Part shown: positions 11,430 through 20,611 of the stretch, piece after piece
Numbering within the stretch: position 1 is the stretch's first letter
Layout: each line of letters begins with the position of its first letter
Assembly (NCBI GenBank): GCA_020186115.1
Contig: WSYJ01000060.1
Span: forward strand, 2,728,001 to 2,792,000
Direction of reading: 5' to 3'
Source: Histomonas meleagridis
Taxonomy: Eukaryota > Parabasalia > Tritrichomonadida > Dientamoebidae
DNA length: 64,000 bases
Translations under genes and position numbers: made by a program
Notes under the pieces: model-generated
What the model was told of the DNA's origin: nothing
Databases searched by the model: none
What the model saw: only the letters and a program-made list of their open reading frames with translations

Positions 11430-12045
11430 TCATTTAATTTTAGTCACTTTTCTCTAAAAAAAAATTTTGGAACTGTAAAAAAAACATTTAATTTCATATG
11501 TTCTGTAATTTTACTGTATTACACACAAATATTTTAAAAAAAACCCCTTCAGTATTTATTTTCATGTAAGTTAATATTTTGATTTTTATTATTGTGCTAA
11601 AACAATTTTATTAATCAAAATAATGTAAAAAAACTAAGTATAATATACAAACACCAAAATTTATCCAAAATATAAGCATTCTATATTGATATAAATGTCA
11701 TATCAAGGTTTTGTTAAAATTGTTCTTACCAATTTTCTGGAAAGCAATTTTTCAGTAAATCAGCTGATTCGCAAGTTGATTTTCAAATTTTCAATTTTTA
11801 TTTAGATGAATTATAGTTATTAATAAATGAAATATATATAATAAATATAAGTTTATAAAATTGTGTTTTTTAATGATTAATAAGATAAATTTATCTTAAA
11901 ATTTTAAAATTCTCTTAGTGGAATTCAACACAACAAATCTATTATTGTTTTAAGATATTTAATAATAACAAAAAAGAGCAACTTAATATATTTATTTTGT
12001 AAAGAATATACACCTTCAAACTAATTTTAATCATTCCACAAAAAG
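11430..12045. other. AT-rich intergenic region
   Basis: It contains the upstream region of the P-loop protein gene and the 3' flank of the transporter gene. I see no further gene or structured repeat. Confidence 0.4.
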
Positions 12046-13290
12046 TTATATCTCTTTCAAAGCTTTTGCAGTTTCGCTTGATTCCTTTTCCTCTTCTTCA
12101 TTTGCAATCAGATCTTCTTCTTCCTTTTTCGGTGCCTTTTTATTGTCTATTTGGGAAATACCGAACAATAACGCGACAATTGATATGATTGAGAAGACAA
12201 GGAAGCAATATCCAACTGTTAAACTTTCTTCCATCACTGGCCATATCAGCATAACGACGGCAGCAAACAGCCAACATGTGACAGTCATTAATGCCATGGA
12301 AGCAGAACGGACTTCTTCTGGATATAATTCAGCAACAACAAGAAATGGAATCGGTCCCATACCAAAGCCGTAACTTAATTGCTCAACAAAAAGACCAACA
12401 ATAAAAAGTGCGCCGTTAGTTTGCGCAATTTGTTGTATTGCAAGAAGAAGGAAAGCAATGAATTGAAGAACAGTGGAAAGAATCCAACAATTCCTTCGTC
12501 CCCATCTGTCGACAATAAATGATGCGGCAATGGTTGTTAAAATCTGACAAACAGTTGCCATTGTTTCGATGATGCTAGCATTGCTGATTCGTGCTTCGCT
12601 AAGAATAGTCCTAAGATTGGATTGGAGAGCATTGATACCTGAAAATTGTTGAATAAGAAGAATGAACATGGCAATTAACATTTGTTTCTTATACTTAAAT
12701 ACTTTGCCATAAGATGCACCTTTGGTAGGGCCAACACGATCTGAAATAAAGAGAGAGCCAAGCATAAGAATGCCAGATGGAATTGAACAAATATATGTGA
12801 CATCACGCCACGCTGAAACTGTGTTACCAACAAGATTAGGATACCAATAACCGAATGCTGTGCCAAGTTGATGCATATAACCAAAAAGACCAGTATATCT
12901 TGGGGGTGCAACTTCAACAATAAAAATGGGTGTAACACTTGAGAAGAAACCAAGTGAAAAACCATTCAAGCAACGTAAGAGCATAAGAAGCCAGAATACT
13001 TTTGGAAGTGCAAGGAAAATCCATGTAAGAAATGTGAAAACAGCGCAAATAAATGTGCACCATCTTCTTCCAATGCGGCCAGTAAGGAAAGAACATATAA
13101 TACAACCAATCATCCCGCATACAGGACTCATAACATTAAAACATGTTGCTTCTGTTGAACTAAGATGGAATTCTTCTTGAATTTGAGGAAGTGCTGGTGA
13201 GCAATAAGATAAAGAAACACCCATTGTGACTCCACCCATTGCGAGGATGAAGCAGCAAATAGGGGTGAAAGGAATATAAGGCCAACCCAT
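12046..13290 (-). CDS. MFS sugar porter family hexose transporter
   Basis: About 414 residues from the first ATG (13290, MGWPYIPF). The open frame reaches 13317 only through a TTG codon. It has the sugar-porter signatures in order: GRIGRRW after the second helix, PRYTG in the cytosolic half, QQFSGINA in the seventh helix, DRWGRRNCW in the loop between helices 8 and 9, and PFLVVAELYPEEVRS after helix 10. Twelve hydrophobic segments can be read. It should import glucose or a related hexose across the plasma membrane. The acidic/basic C-terminal tail (KKAPKKEEEDL) is short. Trichomonads have many transporters of this type. No disruption is seen. Confidence 0.92.
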   Translation of the reverse strand: MGWPYIPFTPICCFILAMGGVTMGVSLSYCSPALPQIQEEFHLSSTEATCFNVMSPVCGMIGCIICSFLTGRIGRRWCTFICAVFTFLTWIFLALPKVFWLLMLLRCLNGFSLGFFSSVTPIFIVEVAPPRYTGLFGYMHQLGTAFGYWYPNLVGNTVSAWRDVTYICSIPSGILMLGSLFISDRVGPTKGASYGKVFKYKKQMLIAMFILLIQQFSGINALQSNLRTILSEARISNASIIETMATVCQILTTIAASFIVDRWGRRNCWILSTVLQFIAFLLLAIQQIAQTNGALFIVGLFVEQLSYGFGMGPIPFLVVAELYPEEVRSASMALMTVTCWLFAAVVMLIWPVMEESLTVGYCFLVFSIISIVALLFGISQIDNKKAPKKEEEDLIANEEEEKESSETAKALKEI

Positions 13291-13317
13291 TTGGTGAAGA
13301 GAAGGTGTCGTTTTCAA

Positions 13318-14297
13318 CCTTTCAAATTAAATCTCTCAATTCATATCAAAAAGCTCAAAAATGGCGCTAAAAGTATACATGCTTTCAATATGTATGCTCG
13401 ACCAACACACAAAACCGTTCAAAACTTCACATATAAAAAACGAAAACTCTAATTTTTCTGTTTCTTGCAAACTTAGATCTAAAAAAATATTTGTGCATCC
13501 TTCTGTTTTTGAATGAATGTGCAGTATTTGTTTATTTTGATTAAGGCTTACATAATTTTCAGCAAGCAAGCAAGCTTTTCAATCGAGTTAACCCCAAATT
13601 TTAATATGTTTACACGAATAACAAAATCTCTGTTTCTGGGCCCAGTGATTGAAAACGAAAATAAAAAATTGGTGTTTTATGAATGACATTTTCCCAGCTC
13701 TGAAAATTGAATGTATTCAAAATTGAGAACATAGCCGTCATAAATGTCAAAATATTTTCATCAAATATAATTTTTTCTTTTTTTAATGTTCTACTTATTG
13801 TTTTTTAAATTATAAGAGAGAAAAGTTCGATAAAAGCATAAGGAAAATGATTTATGAAATTATTTTTAATCATATTATCAATAAATACAATATTAAATGA
13901 TTTTTAAAAAATGGCGTCATATCCATGGGTAGGGGTACAGCTGTGATTTTTTTGAACTAAAAACAATCGTTCTTACAACTTTTTGTATGAACGATACATT
14001 CAATTTTTTTTGTTTTTTGAGAATTACAATATTTTTTAAAAAAATTCGAAAACAAAAATTTCGAATAAAAATCATTTTTTTTGAATTCCATACCTTGGTG
14101 AAGCAAAAAATTGACACAGACTTGAAAAAATCTATAAAGAACTCTTTCCGAATCTATATTTTATTTAAAATGAAATGAAATTGATAAGTTGTCAATTTTG
14201 TACCAATATAATGTATTTGTTATATGTGCGTTAAATGATAAAATTAATAATAATATTTCTATACGATGATTAAAAAAACAATATAATTTCCATACAA
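13318..14297. other. Intergenic region
   Basis: Mostly AT-rich with no supported gene. The 14-mer AACGATACATTCAA at 13990-14003 is identical to 700-713 and contains a Myb-like AACGAT box. Confidence 0.4.
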
Positions 14298-14825
14298 ATG
14301 AATAACTATTACACGGAAGCCAAAGGAAACTTAGAAATTATTCATTTATGTGAACAAAATAATTCATCATTTACAGAAGCATATGAAACAGCAATAGAAA
14401 TTCATCAAAATGAAGTTTTTTGTTATCTTTATGAAAATAAAATTGGGAAAATTTCTAATGACAGAAAAAATTCATTTTCAATGTTTTCTTTTACAAAATC
14501 GAATTCCAATATCGAAAATCAAGATAATTGTAATTTAAGTGAAGAAAATTTAATATATCTTGGGAAAAAATGCATAGAATTTAATAATTTTGAAATCTTC
14601 ACGTTTTTAGAAAAAGAAGGAATGAAAATGAATAATGAAATTATAGAAGAAATAGCATCAAAAGGAAACACATTCATAATAGAAAGTGAGATAGAAAGAC
14701 AACAAATTCCAAAAACAATTTTACCATATTCAGTTAAATCAGGAAATATAGAAATAGTCAAATTACTTTTGGATAAAGGAATTGATGTTAATGCAAAATT
14801 AATTCATTTGAATAATTTGGAAAAT

Positions 14826-15180
14826 GTTTTAATAATTTGGAATATGTTTTAATAATTTAAAATATGTTTTAATAATTTGAAACAGCACTTCATATAGCAG
14901 TTAGAAATAATAATATAGAAATAGTGAAATTACTTTTAGACAAAGGAATTGATGTTAATGCAAAAAATATTCATTTGAATAATTTTATATATGTTTTAAT
15001 AATTTGAAATATGTTTTAATAATTTGAAACAGCACTTCATATTGCAGTTAGAAATAATAATATAGAAATAGTAAAATTACTTTTAGATAAAGGAATTGAT
15101 GTTAATGTAATAAATATTCATTTTAATAATTTGTAATATGTTTTAATAATTTGATGTATGTTTTAATAATTTGAAACAGC
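14826..15180 (+). repeat. 20-nt tandem units inside ankyrin inserts
   Basis: The unit ATATGTTTTAATAATTTGAA occurs three times in the first insert (14820-14880) and twice in each of the next two (about 14985-15028 and 15133-15175). Each cluster ends directly at AACAGCACTT, the start of the next ankyrin block. The core TTTTAATAATTTG is also present in the longer inserts of the other ankyrin loci. Confidence 0.75.
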
Positions 15181-15271
15181 ACTTTATATTGAAATTGCGC
15201 AACAGTTAGATTTCAAAGAAATAAAACAATTACGAAGTGAAAAAGGTTCAAACCACAATGGGCTTTCTCAG

Positions 15272-15341
15272 GTATGTTCCCCGAGTCCCGTTAGTTTCAA
15301 CTTTAATTTCAAATTTTAATATTAAAAAATAAAGTTAACAG
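15272..15341 (+). other. Candidate 70-nt spliceosomal intron
   Basis: The sequence CAG/GTATGT at 15272 fits the GTAYGT 5' splice site known from Trichomonas vaginalis, and GTTAACAG ends at 15341. Removing the 70 nt keeps the frame open and adds about 11 residues before a TAA at 15375. The full 12-nt branch/acceptor motif of T. vaginalis (ACTAACACACAG) is not present, so this is only a candidate. Confidence 0.3.
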
Positions 15342-15448
15342 TACTTATATCTGCAGTCAAAATGCGTATTTGAATAAACATTAATATAATATAAATAATA
15401 ATATTCACAATATACCATTATAATTGTATATTTTTTATTTCGATATTT

Positions 15449-15754
15449 ATGATATCTTCAGATAAGTTCAAAAAATTGAAAAATTATAAATCCAATTTTT
15501 CTCTCTACAAAAATCCTATTTCCTTTGGCAATTTTAAAATTATATGTATACAAGAGAATTTTGAGAAAAAAATGAAAGCAATCGAATTTGATTTGCCAAG
15601 ACCTTCACCTATTACATGCAAGTCAATGGAAATTCATCCTGATTTGCTTTCAGCATGCAATTTGGCATCAAAATATTTGACAAATTCAAAAATCCATAAA
15701 ATTGCAAGAAAGATTGCTTTAATGTGTCACCTAGAGTGTAAAAATAAATCGTGA
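15449..15754 (+). CDS. Small hypothetical protein
   Basis: 101 codons from an ATG, rich in Lys, Ile and Phe, with the more complex stretch EFDLPRPSPITCKSMEIHPDLLSACNLASKYL in the middle. I recognise no family. It lies just after ankyrin locus B and may be a fragment of another gene or chance. There is no signal peptide or membrane segment. Confidence 0.3.
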   Translation: MISSDKFKKLKNYKSNFSLYKNPISFGNFKIICIQENFEKKMKAIEFDLPRPSPITCKSMEIHPDLLSACNLASKYLTNSKIHKIARKIALMCHLECKNKS

Positions 15755-15779
15755 ATAAAAGTTTTTTTTCCTATAATGT

Positions 15780-16519
15780 TTGTAATTAAATTGACCCCTA
15801 TTTTTGTACATATATTTGAATTATAACTGCCGATGTTTATATTAACTCGATGCCTGAAAACTTTAACCGTAATTTCTTCTCAAAAAACAATTCAATTTCA
15901 TCTATCGAAGCGGCTTCCAGTTTTTGTTCTAGAAATTTTTGGTTATTTTTTCTGATATTTATTCTTTACATGAATCATCATTCAATATTGACAACTTTAT
16001 TAGTATGAAAAGTTTCATTTATGAAATTAATGATTTTTAGAGGTACTTCAACTCTAAATTTATCAATAGTTTTTCGTTGAAAATCGAAATGTATGAGTAA
16101 TTTCTGGTATTGAGTTAAAATAAATTTCTAGGCAATTTCGACTGCTGAATTTTGCGATCTCGATCTGATTAATTTTTCTCTTTTTTCTAAAATTTTCAGA
16201 AATCATTTGGAAAAATAAAAGCCTTCAAGGTCTCCTATGTAAATATCCAAAATTATTTCTTGGTTGTTATTCAATATTTGGAGAAAAAGTGGAAATATGT
16301 GAAAAAATCGAACATTTCAATGTTAATTCAAATGAATTCTTATATATCGGAGTGGCGACATGATTTTATTTTCAATGTATTTATATAAGTGATAGGGTTT
16401 GTGTCTTTACAATATGTTTAATTGATACTTAAGTATATTCAAAAAGTTGACAATCAAAACGTAATTAATTGTTGAGAAAACAGAATTTCCAAATTTAGAT
16501 CTCCAAATTCAAAAGAACT
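15780..16519. other. AT-rich intergenic region
   Basis: No gene or repeat that I can support between the small hypothetical gene and ankyrin locus C. Confidence 0.4.
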
Positions 16520-18453
16520 ATGATCAAAGGAAAAATTCAAACAAATGGATATCCGCCAATGCTAACTTCACTTGAAAAAATTATTTTTATTTCAGAAAAT
16601 GAAAATATTAAAGAATCAGTAGAATCAATTCTTAATTTATATGACAACAATTATTCTTATTCATTTTTCTATATAATATGTAGATTGGTTTATTCGTCAT
16701 TTATTTCGCAACAAAAAGATATTAATATTTATTTTAACTTTTTTAACGCGTTGGATAAAAAGAAATTTGAAAACAATAATAACAATATATTTGTTGTTTT
16801 AGTTTATTATCTTTTACCATTAAGATCACAAGAATCATATTACTTAATTGAGAGTATGATTAAACAAAATTTAATTGATCCAAAAATTACCAAAAATACT
16901 GAAACAAAATATTTTGCAGTAATAAACTAAAACAAAAGAAGAGAATAGCAAAAGAAATTGGTTCCACTATGATCCACTTGAGGAAACTTTTTTAAATAAT
17001 TATGAAGAACTATCAAAGAATGATTGGGAACTTCATAAAAAGTTGATTGAAGAAGGACATAATCCAAATGAAATTGCGAAAATAATACGAAATGATGAAG
17101 TAGAAAAACTTCAATAAATTTCAGCACAACCAAAATTTGATTTTGATCAAACAATTGAACCATCACTTTATGAAAGATTTTCTTTTATTAATACACAAAA
17201 TGTTAAATTAATTGATTATGCAGCATTTTTTGGATCAATTAAATGTTTTAGATATTTACTTATGAATAAAGCCAATGTATATAATACAGGTAAATATGCA
17301 GATGCAGGAGGAAATATAGAAATCATTCATTTATGTGAACAAAAACATTTATCATTTAAAGATGCCTATGAAACAGCAATTGAATTTCATCGAAATGAAA
17401 TCTTTAAATATCTTTATGAAAATAAAATTATTAAAACATTAGATATAAAAGATTTAGAAATGAAATGTATTTCACATGATTCATATAAACTTCTTAAGTT
17501 TTTAATGAAAAAAGAAGATTCTAAATTCATAGAATCTAATGTTTATGAATCAGCACGGATTGGTAATTTATTTCTGGTAAAATATTTTATTGATGATTAT
17601 TTCATTCCAATAAATATTTTAATTCCTTTTGTATGTTCTGAAAATATTGAAATATGCAAAATGATTCTTGAAAAAAGAAAATGGGGTGTTAATGCAAAAG
17701 ATGTTTGTTTGTATTGTATGATAATTATTTTAATAATTTGATATTTTGAAATAATATTTGGAAATTTTTTTAATATTATTTTGGACAGCACTTATTAGAG
17801 CATCTGAAAATGGTTACATAGAAATCGTAAAGTTAATTTTAGCAAAAAAAAAGAACTGAAATTAATGTTAACGATATTTATTTATTTTATTTGGAATTTA
17901 TTTTAATAATTTGATATTTTAAAATAATTTTTAGAAATTATTGAATTTTTTTAGAACAACACTTATATGTGCATCTGAAAAAGGTCATACAGAAATAGTT
18001 AAATTACTTATAGCACAAAAAGGTATTGATATTGATAATAAAAATATTTTTTTATTTTATACAAAATTCATTTTAATAATATGAAAATATAATATAATAT
18101 TAATGCTAAAGATATTTATTTATTTTATTTGGAATTTATTTAAATAATTTCCTATTTTGAAATAATATTTGGAAATTATATAAATTATTTGAAACAGCAC
18201 TTATTGAAGCATCTGAAAAAGGTCATACAGAAATAGTTAAATTACTTCTTGAACAAAAAGGTATTGATATCAATGCTAAAAATATTTAATTGTTTAGATT
18301 ATAATTTAATTTAATGATTTAAAAATACAATATAATATTTGGAAATTATATTTTTTATTTGAAACTGCACTTATAATAGCATTAAATAATGGTCATCTTA
18401 TCATCTATTATCTGATAAAAAATAAAATTCCAACGATGAAAACATGTAGATAG
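16520..18453 (+). pseudogene. DUF3447/ankyrin pseudogene (locus C)
   Basis: The start MIKGKIQTNGYPPML is clean and the first 136 codons align with the N-terminal domain of the 31-kb locus. A frameshift near 16918 moves the reading frame, which then continues (NWFHYDPLEETF...) but meets an in-frame TAA at 17115-17117 where the 31-kb locus has GAA. The frame reopens through the DUF3447 motif LIDYAAFFGSIKC and an ankyrin region to 17741. Further ankyrin blocks start at about 17787, 17956, 18195 and 18364, separated by AT-rich inserts. One block has an extra A in a homopolymer near 17850, and one insert carries a partial block (INAKDIYLF near 18100). The last block runs into a natural-looking C-terminus at 18451-18453. 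It is only lightly damaged, so the loss of function is recent or partly due to sequence error. Confidence 0.75.
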
Positions 18454-18887
18454 GGATTTTAGAATAATTAGAGAGAATATTGTTATATTACTGATAAAGA
18501 AAATATTTAAAAATGTATATTTAATAAAATTTAATTAGAATTAAAATTGTAATTTTTGGCACTATGCAAAATTCATGCTTCTTTAACAAGAAATGTTAAC
18601 TCAATAAAGCATGCTTATTATTGTATAGGCACGCGTATATACATTAAAAGAGACCAAAATAAACTGTAAAGTTATACAAACATGATGGTGGTAATTTAGG
18701 AAACTCAGCAATATGAATTAAAAAGAATTCATGAAAGATTTTAGTTTAAATCGAAATTTTTCAATGATTACAAATTTTGGAAAATTGAAATATATGCAAT
18801 ATGCATTTAGGATGTTTATAATATTCGATTTTATTTACTAAGAATCATGAATTTCTTGATAACTTACAAAGATGAATTTGTTTGAAT
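18454..18887. other. AT-rich intergenic region
   Basis: No gene supported. A near-canonical initiator (TCATT, 18888-18892) marks its downstream end. Confidence 0.4.
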
Positions 18888-18892
18888 TCATT
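18888..18892 (+). promoter_or_regulatory. Initiator-like TCATT
   Basis: It matches the trichomonad initiator consensus (TCA, pyrimidine, T/A) 24 nt upstream of the ATG at 18916. Confidence 0.35.
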
Positions 18893-18915
18893 TTAATCGT
18901 TTAATAGAAGAAGCG

Positions 18916-19863
18916 ATGAAAACTGAACTCAATTCGCTTGCTCCCAAAGAAATTACTCCTGATATTATTCTTTCCTCGCTCAACGAATGGAAGTTAAAAA
19001 TAGGTGATATTGGATTTGAATTATTAGATTCTTCATCATCCAAAATTTCTTTATTTTTTTCAATTATTATGCAATACCCTGGTGCTGCTGATCTTGAGCT
19101 TGAAATACCAGATAAGGATGAAATGGAAATTATGTCATTGATTTGCGAGCAAAACATGGAAAATTACGCCGAAAAATTAAGTACTGCACTCAGATTTCGT
19201 TCTGCACTTCAAAGCATGAACAACCCGGAAGGGGTTACTTACAATTATTTTCGAAATCAAAAAAATGATTCTATTCCAAATTTTCTCCAAAATATGATCA
19301 ATATTATTGATGATGCAAATTCAAGGCCATACATTCCATTGCCCGAAAAAGCCATAAAAGCATTTACAAAAAACTTTATAGGTAGATTTTTCTACAGCAG
19401 AAGACTCAATGATGCGCAGCCATTTTTACACTTATATACTCCATGTACAAAAGAACCCTTTCAAATACAGATTTTACACTCACTTCCGCTTCTTGATGCG
19501 CCAGACCTCATATGTTTTGCAGTTGATGAAACATCTGAAAACCCAATTAATTTCAATAACGTCCCCCTATCGGTTGGGGTACCCCTCGGGGTTACCCAGG
19601 ATACGTTTAGTCATGTATGTGAACGGATTTTTTCATGGAACACAAGTAAGTTTGATGAAAAGTCACAAGTTATTTCAGCTTTTCATGAATCCATAACATT
19701 AGAGACATATATACTTTTTGGTATGATTGTAGAAACATCAGATCAAGAAAATCGTTATTGTTCGTACATAACCAAACTTGGAGAACATACAAATTTAAGT
19801 ACAGAAGCAAAAATTTTATGTGCGTTATATTGCTCAGGCAAAATATTTGAACGAAATAATTAA
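18916..19863 (+). CDS. Hypothetical conserved-looking protein
   Basis: 315 residues from ATG, of globular composition, with no signal peptide, membrane helix or low-complexity region. I do not recognise a family. It starts with an acidic/hydrophobic helical region (ITPDIILSSLNEWKLKIGDIGFELL) and contains YIPLPEKAIKAFTKNFIGRFFYSRRLND near residue 145. Residues about 217-228 (VPLSVGVPLGVT) are encoded by an unusually GC-rich patch at 19562-19597. The stop is TAAA. The gene seems intact and is flanked by AT-rich spacers. Confidence 0.6.
   Translation: MKTELNSLAPKEITPDIILSSLNEWKLKIGDIGFELLDSSSSKISLFFSIIMQYPGAADLELEIPDKDEMEIMSLICEQNMENYAEKLSTALRFRSALQSMNNPEGVTYNYFRNQKNDSIPNFLQNMINIIDDANSRPYIPLPEKAIKAFTKNFIGRFFYSRRLNDAQPFLHLYTPCTKEPFQIQILHSLPLLDAPDLICFAVDETSENPINFNNVPLSVGVPLGVTQDTFSHVCERIFSWNTSKFDEKSQVISAFHESITLETYILFGMIVETSDQENRYCSYITKLGEHTNLSTEAKILCALYCSGKIFERNN
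19562..19597 (+). repeat. GC-rich palindromic patch in coding sequence
   Basis: It contains the palindrome GGGGTACCCC (19576-19585) immediately followed by CCCCTCGGGG, which could fold as a hairpin. Its composition stands out in a gene and genome that are otherwise AT-rich. The 10-mer TACCCCTCGG (19580-19589) recurs at 20440-20449 at the edge of an inverted repeat. Confidence 0.6.
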
Positions 19864-19869
19864 ATTATT

Positions 19870-20600
19870 CATGTAATATATGTAAAAATTTGATTTCTGT
19901 CCACACTTCATACCTTTGAAACTCGTTGCTGAGACAAATATAAACTCTTTCATTGCAATTTTAAATTCTAAAAATGTTGCAAGCACGTATTCAATATGGG
20001 AACAAACTTAGTCAAAACCGAACGATAACATGTTGGAAATTGTTTGTTTTATTCTTAAAAAAATAGCACTTTTGTATATCTGAAGGAATTGTGATATGAA
20101 AAAAAGAATGTTGTCATACGTGAAAAGATTTTGGAAATGGCCCTCTGTCGGGTGTGATGAATGGTGCTCCCGGATTTGAAAGGAATTGAACGTATCGGAT
20201 TTTTCGATTTTGTGAACCATGCAAAACATGAGAAAATATTTGCTCATTCAATTGTGTTTCAATAAAAATAATTTCGACTAAAATATTCTATGGAAATGAA
20301 AAATGACATATACGATACAACAAAAATTTGAATGGCTATGAAAATTCTTAATATTATGACGAGGGAATTGAATTAATTCAATTTTCAATCAACAATTCGT
20401 ATCGTTGCATTCCTTTCAAATCCGGAGCACCATTCATCATACCCCTCGGTCTAAATAGTTTATACAAATTTGTTTCTCTGAATTTGCAATTTGACAAGAG
20501 ATTTCAGTCGGCCAAATTACAGCTCAATTACTAAGAAAAGAATTATCAAAAAGTTGTATTTTAAATAAAACCGTTTTGTATTTGTATGACTTTATTCACT
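19870..20600. other. Intergenic region with inverted-repeat element
   Basis: No gene seen. It holds the inverted repeat pair described separately (20151-20445). Confidence 0.5.
20151..20445. mobile_element. Candidate MITE-like element with ~45-nt inverted repeats
   Basis: The left arm (20151-20197, containing GATGAATGGTGCTCCCGGAT) and the right arm (20398-20445, its reverse complement with one base missing and a few changes) flank about 200 bp of AT-rich sequence without coding potential. The arms are far more GC-rich than the surroundings. Size and structure suggest a non-autonomous DNA transposon remnant, but a clear target-site duplication is not obvious. A long hairpin with regulatory function is an alternative. 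Confidence 0.45.
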
Positions 20601-20611
20601 TCACATAATCC

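Larger units (their letters stand above)
14298..15377 (+). pseudogene. 5'-truncated DUF3447/ankyrin locus (locus B)
   Basis: The open frame 14298-14849 begins inside the family domain (GNLEIIHLCEQNNSSF) and lacks the ~250 residues present upstream in the 31-kb locus, so the 5' part is missing. It runs into a first ankyrin block. Three inserts follow, after blocks ending near 14800, 14971 and 15118. They contain repeated TATGTTTTAATAATTTG and precede ankyrin blocks beginning with ACAGCACTT at 14882, 15029 and 15176, spaced exactly 147 bp. The blocks are stop-free, 30 codons each. The last one changes into a C-terminal cap (EIAQQLDFKEIKQLRSEKG) and ends at 15319, or at 15377 if the candidate intron 15272-15341 is removed. 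Confidence 0.65.
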
